A stretch of 64,000 nucleotides of DNA from Acidimicrobiaceae bacterium. Its GTDB lineage: Bacteria; Actinomycetota; Acidimicrobiia; Acidimicrobiales; UBA8190. The first letter of the stretch is position 1. Each line of letters starts with the position of its first letter. The notes beneath the pieces were generated by a model. The model worked only from the letters and a program-made list of their open reading frames with translations. It ran no database searches and had not been told where the DNA came from. Shown here one piece after another: positions 35,045-42,121 of the stretch. The stretch covers positions 32,725 to 96,724 of the forward strand of contig PLXQ01000042.1 in assembly GCA_003151475.1 (NCBI GenBank). Direction: 5' to 3'. A program made the position numbers and the translations under genes.

Positions 35045-36118
35045 TCAGACCCCGATGGCTTCGAGCACCACCTCGACGAAGCGCTGACGCGACCGGGGCA
35101 GAGAAAATGCCTCGACCCGCCGGATAGCCGCACGCGAGAACTGACGCCGCAACTGTTCGTCCTCCACCACCCTGTGCACGGCCGTGGCGAACAACAGCGG
35201 CTCCTTCGACTCGAGCAGCAGCCCGGCGTCCAGGACGGTCTCGGGGACGGCGGCGGCGGCGTAGGCCACGACGGGGAGATCATGGGCCATCGCTTCCACG
35301 ATGGGGACGCAGAAACCCTCGTGATCCGAAGCGCAGACGAAGACGTCAGCCGCCCGGTAATAGGACTCGAGCTCCTCGGGTGCCACCGAACCGACCACCG
35401 TCACCGCCTCGGTGAGCCCAAGCTCGGCCACGAAGGACTCGAGAGCGGGCCCGTAACGCCGTCCGAGGGGAGATCCGACCAGATGAAGCCGGGCGTGCGG
35501 GTGATACAGACGTCGGTACACGGCCAGCATCTTCACGAGATCGTGGGGAGCCTTGTGGGGTGACACCTTGCCGACGAAGAGGAAGTCCGGACCCCCATCG
35601 GCCTTGGCGGCGCGCAGGGTTCGCAAACGGGTGGCATCCGCGTCGGCGTGCACCGTCATATCGATGAGCAGAGGGACCACAGCGGTGGAGCCGAAGCCGG
35701 CCTCGACGAGCTCGCCCTCGTTGAAGGCCGAGTCGGCAATGGCCAGACGGCACTGGGGCGCGATCCGTCCGAGCTGTTCACGTCCGAGACCCACCTCGTA
35801 CCCGACTCCCGGTTCCCACGACTGCAGAAGGTCGGCCGGGGTGATGTTGTGGTAGTTCACCAGCTTCGGTTCCGACCGGGTGGCGAAGGCATCGAAGATC
35901 GGGCTGCCGATCGACGACTGGTAGAGAAGCCAGCGGTCCTTCGTGGGGCGGCCCAGGGCTCCCACGGGCCGCGCCCGTTTGACCAGGTCGGGCGAGCAGT
36001 CTCCGTAGAAGATGTCGGACATGACGCCGGCGCCCCGCAGCGCCTCGGTGATGGCGAGTGTGTGGACGCCGATCGCGTCCCGACTGGCAAGCGACGGGAC
36101 TACCTGGTCAACGCGCAC
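35045..36118 (-). CDS. Glycosyltransferase family 4
   Basis: The GTG at 36118 is chosen because a perfect leaderless -10 (TACACT) lies 7 bases upstream; the open frame to 36277 runs antisense through the tRNA-Leu gene. The 357-residue enzyme has 'GVHTLAITEALRGAG', 'FVGKVSPHKAPHDLVKMLAV' and the donor motif 'VCASDHEGFCVPIVEAMAHD'. It ends directly against the convergent GT2 gene. It resembles mannosyl- or rhamnosyltransferases that extend surface glycans, but donor and acceptor are not defined by sequence. Confidence 0.93.
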   Translation of the reverse strand: MRVDQVVPSLASRDAIGVHTLAITEALRGAGVMSDIFYGDCSPDLVKRARPVGALGRPTKDRWLLYQSSIGSPIFDAFATRSEPKLVNYHNITPADLLQSWEPGVGYEVGLGREQLGRIAPQCRLAIADSAFNEGELVEAGFGSTAVVPLLIDMTVHADADATRLRTLRAAKADGGPDFLFVGKVSPHKAPHDLVKMLAVYRRLYHPHARLHLVGSPLGRRYGPALESFVAELGLTEAVTVVGSVAPEELESYYRAADVFVCASDHEGFCVPIVEAMAHDLPVVAYAAAAVPETVLDAGLLLESKEPLLFATAVHRVVEDEQLRRQFSRAAIRRVEAFSLPRSRQRFVEVVLEAIGV

Positions 36119-36125
36119 GGCGGCG

Positions 36126-36131
36126 AGTGTA
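36126..36131 (-). promoter_or_regulatory. -10 box for a leaderless glycosyltransferase transcript
   Basis: TACACT on the minus strand with exactly 7 bases to the GTG at 36118, and no ribosome site. Confidence 0.55.
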
Positions 36132-36205
36132 GCGGCGCGCCTGAATGCGCCCGCACCACATCGCCGGCTGCCATACGGGCTCCTGATCGTCGCCGGGGGT
36201 CCCGG

Positions 36206-36211
36206 TAGGCT
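36206..36211 (+). promoter_or_regulatory. -10 box of tRNA-Leu
   Basis: TAGGCT ends 13 bases before the tRNA 5' end, the same spacing as at tRNA-Gly. Confidence 0.45.
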
Positions 36212-36224
36212 TCGGCCGTGGTAC

Positions 36225-36308
36225 GCGGGCGTGGCGGAATTGGCAGACGCGCCGGGTTTAGGTCCCGGTCCCCTCACGGGGATGGAGGTTCGAGTCCTCT
36301 CGCCCGCA
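36225..36308 (+). tRNA. tRNA-Leu (anticodon TAG)
   Basis: An 84-base class II tRNA. The acceptor pairs GCGGGCG with CGCCCGC and the discriminator is A. The anticodon stem-loop is CCGGGTTTAGGTCCCGG with anticodon TAG, the long variable arm is CCCCTCACGGGG, and the T-loop contains GTTCGAGTC. CCA is not encoded. Its 3' end is the left border of the cassette array. Confidence 0.97.
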
Positions 36309-36478
36309 CGGCGTTGTAGACCTCACAACGATCTGCCCGACGAGCGACTTGATTCGTCGTCCGATCGCTCGGGCCCTTCGGCGCTGCGGGCGCCTGATCC
36401 CACTGGCCCGGTGGCGATACCGTGCGATTGCTGAATGGAGATCCGATCGCGCAAACGGCACATTCAGCGCGCGACACG
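36306..36478. repeat. Array repeat R1 (right half only), abutting tRNA-Leu
   Basis: Starts within the last three bases of tRNA-Leu (core GCACGGCGTTGT, 36306-36317). It carries the inverted repeat CGTTGT (36312-36317), 7-base spacer, ACAACG (36325-36330), and then about 150 bp shared with R2 and R4 ('CCCTTCGGCGCTG', 'GCGCAAACGGCACAT'). The left half found in R2-R4 is replaced here by the tRNA itself. Read as the junction between the host tRNA and the first cassette. Confidence 0.8.
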
Positions 36479-36548
36479 TAGATACGCGTTGCGAGCGCAA
36501 GTTGCAGCTATCAGGGGATGCCTCGGACGATCCCCCGTGCAGCAAGCC

Positions 36549-37469
36549 TCAGATCGTCGGCTGCGGTGGATTTATGTTGAAGGTCGTCGTATAGGTCGGG
36601 TGGGTCCCAGCGAGCACGTCGGCGATGACCTGGGAGGACCCGGCCGCACACGAGCTACCGACGAAGAGGAACACGACGTTCCCGTCGTCATCGATCTGCG
36701 ATATCGCGCCCGCTGAGGCGTCGTGGACGCCAGTGGGGGTGATCGCGTACCACTGCGAGCCCGTGATGCAGCGGTCCTCGAGCTGGGCCGAGCTGATCTC
36801 GGCGTCCTGCTCGGCGTATACGGGGTTGGTCTCGACATAGAAGACGGCGTAGACGTCGGAGTCGCCGCTGGCGTTGGTGTCACCGGTCTCCACTTCACCT
36901 GTGGTGACGGTGCCGCTCGTGGTCGGGTACCCCGTGAGGCCCGTCGGAGTGACGACAGGCGGCTCGGCGTGGAGGGTGGTCAGGGCGGTATAGAAGGGAG
37001 CGACCATCAGGTCGGCTTCGACGACACTCGTACCGGGGGCACAGTCGTAGCCGACCACCAAGACGGTGACATTCCCGTCGTCGTCGAGGATCACCTGGAT
37101 GTCGTCCTCCCCGCCAACTGGTCCTTGGAGGGTCCGGTAGTAGACGTCTGCGCAGGCCGCCTCCAGCTGCGACGAGTCGATGTTGACAGCATCACCGGCG
37201 AACGACGGGGACGTCTCGACCTGGATCGTCGCCGCCACGTAGGACTGGCCGGTCTCCACCAGCGGGTTGGGGTCGACCTGGACCGTGATCGGGGCCGGGG
37301 AAGCACCACCGGTCCCGGTCCCGCTGCCCCCGCCACCCTTGCAGGAGTGGGTCTTGTGGCAGCCCTTGGCCTTGACCTTGGCCGAGGCGATCCCCGAGGT
37401 CCCGAGCAGGGGCAGGGCGACCACGATGACCAGGGCGACGATGCGGAGCGAACGGCGGTGACTGCGCAT
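36549..37469 (-). CDS. Secreted protein with two internal repeats (cassette A)
   Basis: A 306-residue exported protein. The signal peptide is 'LRIVALVIVVALPLLGTSG' with cleavage near 'IASA', followed by a Lys/Cys/Gly linker. Two homologous repeats of about 110 residues follow. Each begins with 'ETG', contains 'YVAATIQVETSP' or 'YAVFYVETNP', then 'SSQLE' or 'SAQLE', then 'DDDGNV', and ends 'ADLMVAP' or 'ADVLAGT'. Each repeat has two Cys that could form a disulphide. No family recognised. It is the only gene between repeats R1 and R2 and reads towards the tRNA. Confidence 0.75.
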   Translation of the reverse strand: MRSHRRSLRIVALVIVVALPLLGTSGIASAKVKAKGCHKTHSCKGGGGSGTGTGGASPAPITVQVDPNPLVETGQSYVAATIQVETSPSFAGDAVNIDSSQLEAACADVYYRTLQGPVGGEDDIQVILDDDGNVTVLVVGYDCAPGTSVVEADLMVAPFYTALTTLHAEPPVVTPTGLTGYPTTSGTVTTGEVETGDTNASGDSDVYAVFYVETNPVYAEQDAEISSAQLEDRCITGSQWYAITPTGVHDASAGAISQIDDDGNVVFLFVGSSCAAGSSQVIADVLAGTHPTYTTTFNINPPQPTI

Positions 37470-37559
37470 GGGTCATTGTCGCTCGTCACAGAGTGCGTGC
37501 GCATCGTCACTGTTGATGAATGGGGGCTCTTAAGGTAGCCCGTCAATGTGTGGGGCGCG

Positions 37560-37575
37560 TTGTCAAAGTTGACAA
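37560..37575. promoter_or_regulatory. 16-bp palindrome upstream of cassette A
   Basis: TTGTCAAAGTTGACAA: perfect 7-base arms around AG, about 90 bases upstream of the cassette A start. It also offers TTGACA-like -35 boxes on both strands. It could be an operator for a dimeric repressor; no regulator is identified. Confidence 0.4.
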
Positions 37576-37696
37576 TGTGGTCAGTGACGAAACGACCAGG
37601 CGGGCTCGAAGGGAGGGTGGTCACGCCGGTGAACGTCTAGATCCGGTATTGCCTGCGCTTTTTGTGCGCCGCGGCACAACCGGTACCACGCGTCCA

Positions 37697-38055
37697 TGCC
37701 GGATCCTTCTCGGGGTGGGTCGAGGCGCCACCAGGCCAAACCGCTGGGGACCGTTCAGAGCCGGGATTTGCGGATGGGCCGCTCCGAGCGTTACTTCGGC
37801 GCTTTCAGCTCATCAACAGCCCTATAGGGACTTATGAAGCCGCTGAATCCTTTGCCTCACAATGAGGTTTGAATAAGCGTCCCTCAATTGCACGGCGTTG
37901 TCCACGCCACAACGATCTGCCCGACGAGCCACTCGATCCGTCGTCCGACCGCTCGACCCCTTCGGCGCTGCGAGCGCTCGATCCCAGTGGTCCCGGGCAA
38001 TGCCGTGCGACTGCCGACTTGATATCCGATTGCGCCAACGACACGTATCGCCCAG
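37697..38055. repeat. Array repeat R2 (left and right halves)
   Basis: The left half (37697-37895) is strongly similar to R3 and of equal length, starting 'TGCCGGATCCTTCTCGGGG' and including the palindrome CCCTATAGGG (37820-37829). The core GCACGGCGTTGT is at 37890-37901. The inverted repeat is CGTTGT (37896-37901), 7-base spacer CCACGCC, ACAACG (37909-37914). The right half matches R1 and R4 to about 38055. The bases just left of the core (AGGTTTGAAT) resemble the tRNA-Leu T-loop. Short minus-strand reading frames here are shadows. Confidence 0.85.
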
Positions 38056-38157
38056 TCCGGGGGGATACACGAATCGCACGGTATCGTCCAGTTGTCGGTC
38101 ATGGGCTTCTGATCGCGGTGCCCCGGTCGTTACCGCTGATGGCGCGAGGTTGTTGGG

Positions 38158-39279
38158 TTAGGGAGCGAGGTGAACAATCGACGGTGTTGGCAACATTGCC
38201 GTAGCCCAGGTCGTGCCGGTGCCGTCGTCGGATGCAACGGGGAGCAGAACGGCCACGTCGGTTGGGATGGTTATTGGTGTGATCTCGCTGGAGGTGGGAT
38301 CGATCCGGAACGCTCCGGGTTTGGGCTTCTCGGTCGTGACCCAGAGGTAGTGGCCGTCGGACGCCGCACTGAGAATGGGCGCTCCCAGTTCGATCGTCCG
38401 GCCGGGTATACCTGTGCTGACGGGCAAGTCGACAAGTGCCGTGCCGGTGGGAACCCAAAGTGACGTACCAAGTTCGAACATCTGGCCGACTGCGGTGCCG
38501 ATGTGGGTGACAAGTCTGACGGTGTTGGTCTGTGTGTTCACGCGCCAGATGCTGCCGTCGTATGAGTTTCCCAGGAAGACGCCGAGGGGTCCGGCGGTAA
38601 CGCTCAAGGGTCCATACCGGCCGCCGGGGAGGGGGATGGTGGCGATCGTATGACCAGTCCGGGGATCGATCCTGCGGAGCCCATAAGGCCCGTCAACGGT
38701 CCACACTGCGTCTGATGTGACCGCAAGCCCACCGTCGAAGGACAGCGGGATGTTCGCAACAATCCGGTGAGTCCTGGCGTCGATCTTGACTAAGTGGGTG
38801 GACGATTCGCCCTGCTGGGTGCGCATCCAGATTGAGCTCTTGCCGGCGACGATCTGAAACGGCCCGCCGTTAGGTAGCCGGATCGTGCTCAGCAGCCTGC
38901 CCGTTGCCGCGTCGAACTCCAGGAGTGGCCCGTCACGGTTGTCAGACGTGTAGCCGCTCACCCAGAGTTTGCCGTTGCTTGCGGCCAGTACCGTGGGCTG
39001 GGCGATCTTGGGTCCGAGAGCGATGACATCGGGAACAGGCGTCGGCCGCGTGGCTGGGGGATTGGAGCCTTTCGTTGAACTGCGCGGTCCGTAGGCGATT
39101 GAGAGGACCACTCCAGAAATGACGACGACGGCTGTCAGGACCCCGGCCAACAGTCGACGTGGTCTATGCGCCTGGGGGCCCCGGCGGTCGGTCCGTTCGC
39201 GCAGTTCTTCCATCGATGGAGGACTGGGCAGCCTTGTGTCGTCGATCAGGGCCTCGAGGGACCTCTTCAGGTCATTCAC
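38158..39279 (-). CDS. Membrane anti-sigma-like protein with extracytoplasmic beta-propeller (cassette B)
   Basis: GTG at 39279 gives 'MNDLKRSLEALIDDTRLPS' and overlaps the sigma-factor stop by 8 bases; the frame is open to 39357. The 373-residue protein has about 40 cytosolic residues, one membrane helix ('LLAGVLTAVVVISGVVLSI') and an extracytoplasmic domain of repeated blades ('LLEFDAATGRLLSTI', 'LVKIDARTHRIVANI', 'LRRIDPRTGHTIATI', 'IWRVNTQTNTVRLV') typical of YVTN/SMP-30-like propellers. The coupling to an ECF sigma gene suggests it holds the sigma factor until an external signal binds. The cytosolic part is too short for a zinc anti-sigma domain. Confidence 0.8.
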   Translation of the reverse strand: MNDLKRSLEALIDDTRLPSPPSMEELRERTDRRGPQAHRPRRLLAGVLTAVVVISGVVLSIAYGPRSSTKGSNPPATRPTPVPDVIALGPKIAQPTVLAASNGKLWVSGYTSDNRDGPLLEFDAATGRLLSTIRLPNGGPFQIVAGKSSIWMRTQQGESSTHLVKIDARTHRIVANIPLSFDGGLAVTSDAVWTVDGPYGLRRIDPRTGHTIATIPLPGGRYGPLSVTAGPLGVFLGNSYDGSIWRVNTQTNTVRLVTHIGTAVGQMFELGTSLWVPTGTALVDLPVSTGIPGRTIELGAPILSAASDGHYLWVTTEKPKPGAFRIDPTSSEITPITIPTDVAVLLPVASDDGTGTTWATAMLPTPSIVHLAP

Positions 39280-39802
39280 GTCCAGCCTCCTTCGTATCGA
39301 CGGTCTGGCCCAGTGAGTCAGCCAGCCGCTTCCGTGCGGTGTGCAACGTCGCAGCAACGGTTCCTTCCGCTACGCCCATCACCGATGCCACGTCCTTCTG
39401 GGTCAGATCGGCTACGTAGTGCAAGACGACGGCGACCCGCTGCTGGCGAGGTAGCCGCCGCACCGCATCCCACAGCTCCGACGCGTCCTCGCGGAGCGGT
39501 GGAGGAACGGCCGGTCGTCGCAAGACGAGAGATTCGATTCGTCCCCGCCGCAATGCCCGCCGGGCAACATTGAGCCCCACCGTGTAAGTCCATCCCGACG
39601 GCGATGCCATCACCGAGACCCGCTCCCAGCGCTCCAGGGCCCGGGCACACGCCTCGGAAGCGGCCTCGATGGCCACCTCTGCGTTGCCCGTTATGAGAAC
39701 GAGCGAGTGCAGGATGCTCCGGTACTCCCTGCGGTACCAGTCCTCGAACGACGGTCCCACGTGCCTCGACACGGGATCAGCACCCATCGGCATCGTCGTC
39801 AC
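39272..39802 (-). CDS. ECF RNA polymerase sigma factor (cassette B)
   Basis: A 176-residue ECF sigma factor. Sigma-2 (about 20-85; 'FEDWYRREYRSILHSLVLIT', 'ACARALERWERV', 'PSGWTYTVGLNVARRALRR') is joined by a short linker to sigma-4 (about 108-165; 'LPRQQRVAVVLHYVADLT', 'KDVASVMGVAEGTVAATLH'). The product would direct polymerase to a small set of promoters, probably including its own. It is coupled to the membrane propeller protein and is the leading gene of the second cassette in the tRNA-Leu array. Confidence 0.9.
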   Translation of the reverse strand: MTTMPMGADPVSRHVGPSFEDWYRREYRSILHSLVLITGNAEVAIEAASEACARALERWERVSVMASPSGWTYTVGLNVARRALRRGRIESLVLRRPAVPPPLREDASELWDAVRRLPRQQRVAVVLHYVADLTQKDVASVMGVAEGTVAATLHTARKRLADSLGQTVDTKEAGRE

Positions 39803-40027
39803 TTGTGTCCATGATCTCTCTAAGTCCAGCCCGGCTCGAAAGCTTTAGTGTCCTCCAATAGATGGACTGCCGAGCTCCCGGGTTCCATCCTCGTCGATCA
39901 CCGGTGGAGAGAACGTCACGGGACCCGACGGCTTGACCACGCCTGTTTCCTTCCGCGGGGGAAGCCCGAGCCGTTCGCTATCACCTCGAATGGGGTCCAC
40001 GATTCCCACCAACAGACCGATCAGTAC

Positions 40028-40290
40028 TGCCGGGCCCTTCTCGGGGCGGGGCGAGGCGCCACCAGGCCAAACCGCTCGGGATCGCTCAGAGCCGGGATTT
40101 GCGGATGGGTCCGAGCTTTTACTTCGGCGCATTCAGCTCGATCACCAGGCCCCTATAGGGACTCATGAAGCCGCTGAGTCCTTTCCTTCACAACTAGGTT
40201 TGAATAAGCGTCCCTCAATTGCACGGCGTTGCAATAGTCACAACGATAGAGCTGACCAGGGACCTGATTTTGTGTCCGATCGCTTGCTGA
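40028..40290. repeat. Array repeat R3
   Basis: The left half (40028-40226, same length as in R2 and nearly identical by eye) includes CCCTATAGGG at 40151-40160. The core GCACGGCGTTGC lies at 40221-40232. The inverted repeat is CGTTGC (40227-40232), 7-base spacer AATAGTC, ACAACG (40240-40245). The right half is recognisable for only about 45 bases ('TGTCCGATCGCTTG') and then diverges. Confidence 0.85.
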
Positions 40291-40721
40291 TCTGAGCGGC
40301 TTTGGTCGAAACCGCCGTGTGGAGATCCCTAGAGTACGTCGCCCATTTCGAGGGTTTTGACACTTTGGAAGACAGCAGATGCAATGTTGCCAGCGATCGA
40401 CAGCTGCGAAAACATTGACGCCGTGAAGGGCCGATTTCTGGCATGTCGCGGCCCTCGACAACACCATTTCGAAATCGGTGTCATGGATGCTCCGTCAACC
40501 CACGAGTGGATAACGCTGCGGACTCTCCGAGCTCGTGATGTCAGGCGGGTCGTTCCCGGTCCCTACCGCTCAGGCACATAGCGCATACAGATGCTCGGTC
40601 GCGACCGTCCCCGACCTAAAGGGAATATTCGTGCGCTGACTCGTCTCGCCAGCCAGCAATCAGTCCCGGTGTTTTGAGTGCCTGGTCGTCTACAGGGAAA
40701 CCCCGCTCGACGGATCCTCTG
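40291..40721. other. Non-coding stretch between R3 and cassette C
   Basis: About 430 bases with no gene I can support. A 74-codon open frame (40357-40581, plus strand) has no recognisable features. Composition is lower in GC than the glycan locus. Confidence 0.4.
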
Positions 40722-41372
40722 CTACCCGACGTCCACCGTCCCAAGACTGATCGTCAACGACGTGAGTCCCTTTTTGGAGGTGCAGGCGGACAGCGGATCG
40801 GTGCCTTCGGACACAAGACTCACAGTGGAATTAGCACCACCGTCGGTACCGGTATAGGACCCGGTGACGCCGGCCGTGCCACCGCCAGGAAAGGACAACG
40901 TGACAGCGTCTGAACTGGCGCCAGCGGAGAAGCCATCGAAGCTGACGATGCTCGGGGCCGTGCCTTTGGGAACTGACCACTTCGTGGTCCACGTGCTTGG
41001 CGCGTTGTGGCCTCGGTTCAGGCCGCCGCAGTCCAGGGGAAGTTCTAAGTTGACGTTGCTCTTCGAGAGGTTGAGGTTGTTAGTGTTGATCGTTGACCAC
41101 TCCTTCGCCGGCGACGCGGTGTCGCCTGACGCGATGCACCCCGAGTTGGCCAACTTCAAGGCCACGCTCATCTTCACCGTCCGCGTCGTGTTGGTGAGCC
41201 CCGGCTTGAACTTGATCGTGCCGGTCACGGTGCTACACACGATCGTGCCCTTTGCAGGGGCCGCTTTTGCCCCTGCTGTCGTCGAGGTGAGCACCACGCT
41301 CGCCACCATCACCCCCCCCACCATCAGGGTGGTACCGACCAGACGTGGCCATCGTGGCGCTCGTCTCGACAT
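40722..41372 (-). CDS. Secreted beta-rich protein of a two-member family (cassette C)
   Basis: ATG at 41372 is chosen after a GGGGAAG ribosome site; the open frame reaches 41405. A 216-residue exported protein with signal peptide 'LVGTTLMVGGVMVASVVL' (cleavage near 'TTAGA'). The mature part is Ser/Thr/Gly-rich with 'CSTVTGTIKFKPGL' near the start, 'VTLSFPGGGTAGVTGSY' and 'ACTSKKGLTSLTISLGTVDV' at the end, suggesting a beta-sandwich with conserved Cys. The protein at 55006 shares this order of motifs. Function unknown. It is the only gene between R3 and R4 and reads towards the tRNA. Confidence 0.75.
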   Translation of the reverse strand: MSRRAPRWPRLVGTTLMVGGVMVASVVLTSTTAGAKAAPAKGTIVCSTVTGTIKFKPGLTNTTRTVKMSVALKLANSGCIASGDTASPAKEWSTINTNNLNLSKSNVNLELPLDCGGLNRGHNAPSTWTTKWSVPKGTAPSIVSFDGFSAGASSDAVTLSFPGGGTAGVTGSYTGTDGGANSTVSLVSEGTDPLSACTSKKGLTSLTISLGTVDVG

Positions 41373-41699
41373 GGCTTCCCCTTCTTCGGGCATCCGCCTG
41401 CCCAATAGGAGCTTGGACCTCGCTCAGGGTGCCCGTCAATAGGCCAGGGCGGATTGGCCCAAGCTCACTCTCGGCAGACGAAGGATATCTCTGTCCTTTG
41501 CGCAGAAAATCGTGAACCCATTTCATCATTTTGAACGAGTCGAAGCACTTGGGCCGTTCCCGCCCGAAACTCCGGCCACTTGACCCCCATCGGGCTCTTT
41601 GCCAAGACGCCCGCCTGATCGGTATCGCTCGGGCGAAGTCTGCCGGGACCCAGAGCCGATCGGTAAGACGGCCGAACCTCGCCGGTCGGTGGCGGACGT
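41373..41699. other. Intergenic region upstream of cassette C and before R4
   Basis: About 330 bases containing the promoter region of cassette C. No clear -35/-10 pair or coding frame identified. The stretch before 41700 is only weakly similar to the outer left half of R2/R3. Confidence 0.35.
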
Positions 41700-41945
41700 G
41701 GATCAGGGGCGCCTCAGGGACTCGTGGAGCCGCTGGGTCCTTTCCCTCACAACTAGGTTTGAAAGAGCGCCCCTCAATTGCACGGCGATGTAAACCTCAC
41801 AACGATCGGCCCGACGAACCACTCAATTCGTCGTCCGATCGCTTGAGCCCTTCGGCGCTGTAAGCGCCTGATCCAAGTGGTCCCGGGGCGATACCGTACG
41901 CCTGCTGAATTGATACCCGATCGCGCAAACGGCACATCCAGCCCG
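41700..41945. repeat. Array repeat R4
   Basis: The inner left half ('GGAGCCGCTGGGTCCTTTCC', 'CACAACTAGGTTTGAAAGAG') matches R2/R3; the outer part has diverged. The core GCACGGCGATGT lies at 41780-41791. The inverted repeat is CGATGT (41786-41791), 7-base spacer AAACCTC, ACAACG (41799-41804). The right half matches R1/R2 to 'GCGCAAACGGCACAT' (ends about 41940). It precedes the large cyclase gene. Confidence 0.85.
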
Positions 41946-42121
41946 GTCCACATGAATACACACGGGCGTCGTTATCGCTCGCACTTCCGTTGGTGATCGA
42001 GAACGCCCCTGAGCCCGAGGTCGGGCCGTGGCCATAGCCCGCCGAGGGTGGCCTCCGGTATCCTCGGCAGGCCATTCGGGTCCTCGCCTACTCTTGTGTC
42101 CTTCAAGCGGGAGGGCATTTC

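Noticed and set aside
36312..36330. CGTTGT-N7-ACAACG as the tRNA-Leu transcription terminator
   Set aside because: The hairpin is short, has no T tract, and recurs at three places with no functional tRNA upstream.
36258..36545. A 95-codon minus-strand frame ending 'REDSNLHPREGTGT'
   Set aside because: It is the antisense of tRNA-Leu plus repeat R1; this peptide is a well-known artefact of translating tRNA-Leu genes backwards. Equivalent frames in R2-R4 are shadows of the repeat.
39845..40132. A 95-codon minus-strand frame upstream of the sigma gene
   Set aside because: Half of it is the left half of repeat R3 and the rest has no ribosome site or recognisable feature.
36306..41945. Integron with attC sites
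   Set aside because: No integron integrase in the window, and the repeats lack the R'/R'' GTTRRRY-type boxes and the 57-141 bp palindromic attC structure; the anchor is a tRNA.
786..41945. The tRNA-Gly-linked integrase as the enzyme that moves the tRNA-Leu cassettes
   Set aside because: No shared site: its neighbourhood has CTTGGTATAGCA repeats, not CGTTGT-N7-ACAACG. The possibility cannot be excluded but nothing in the sequence supports it.
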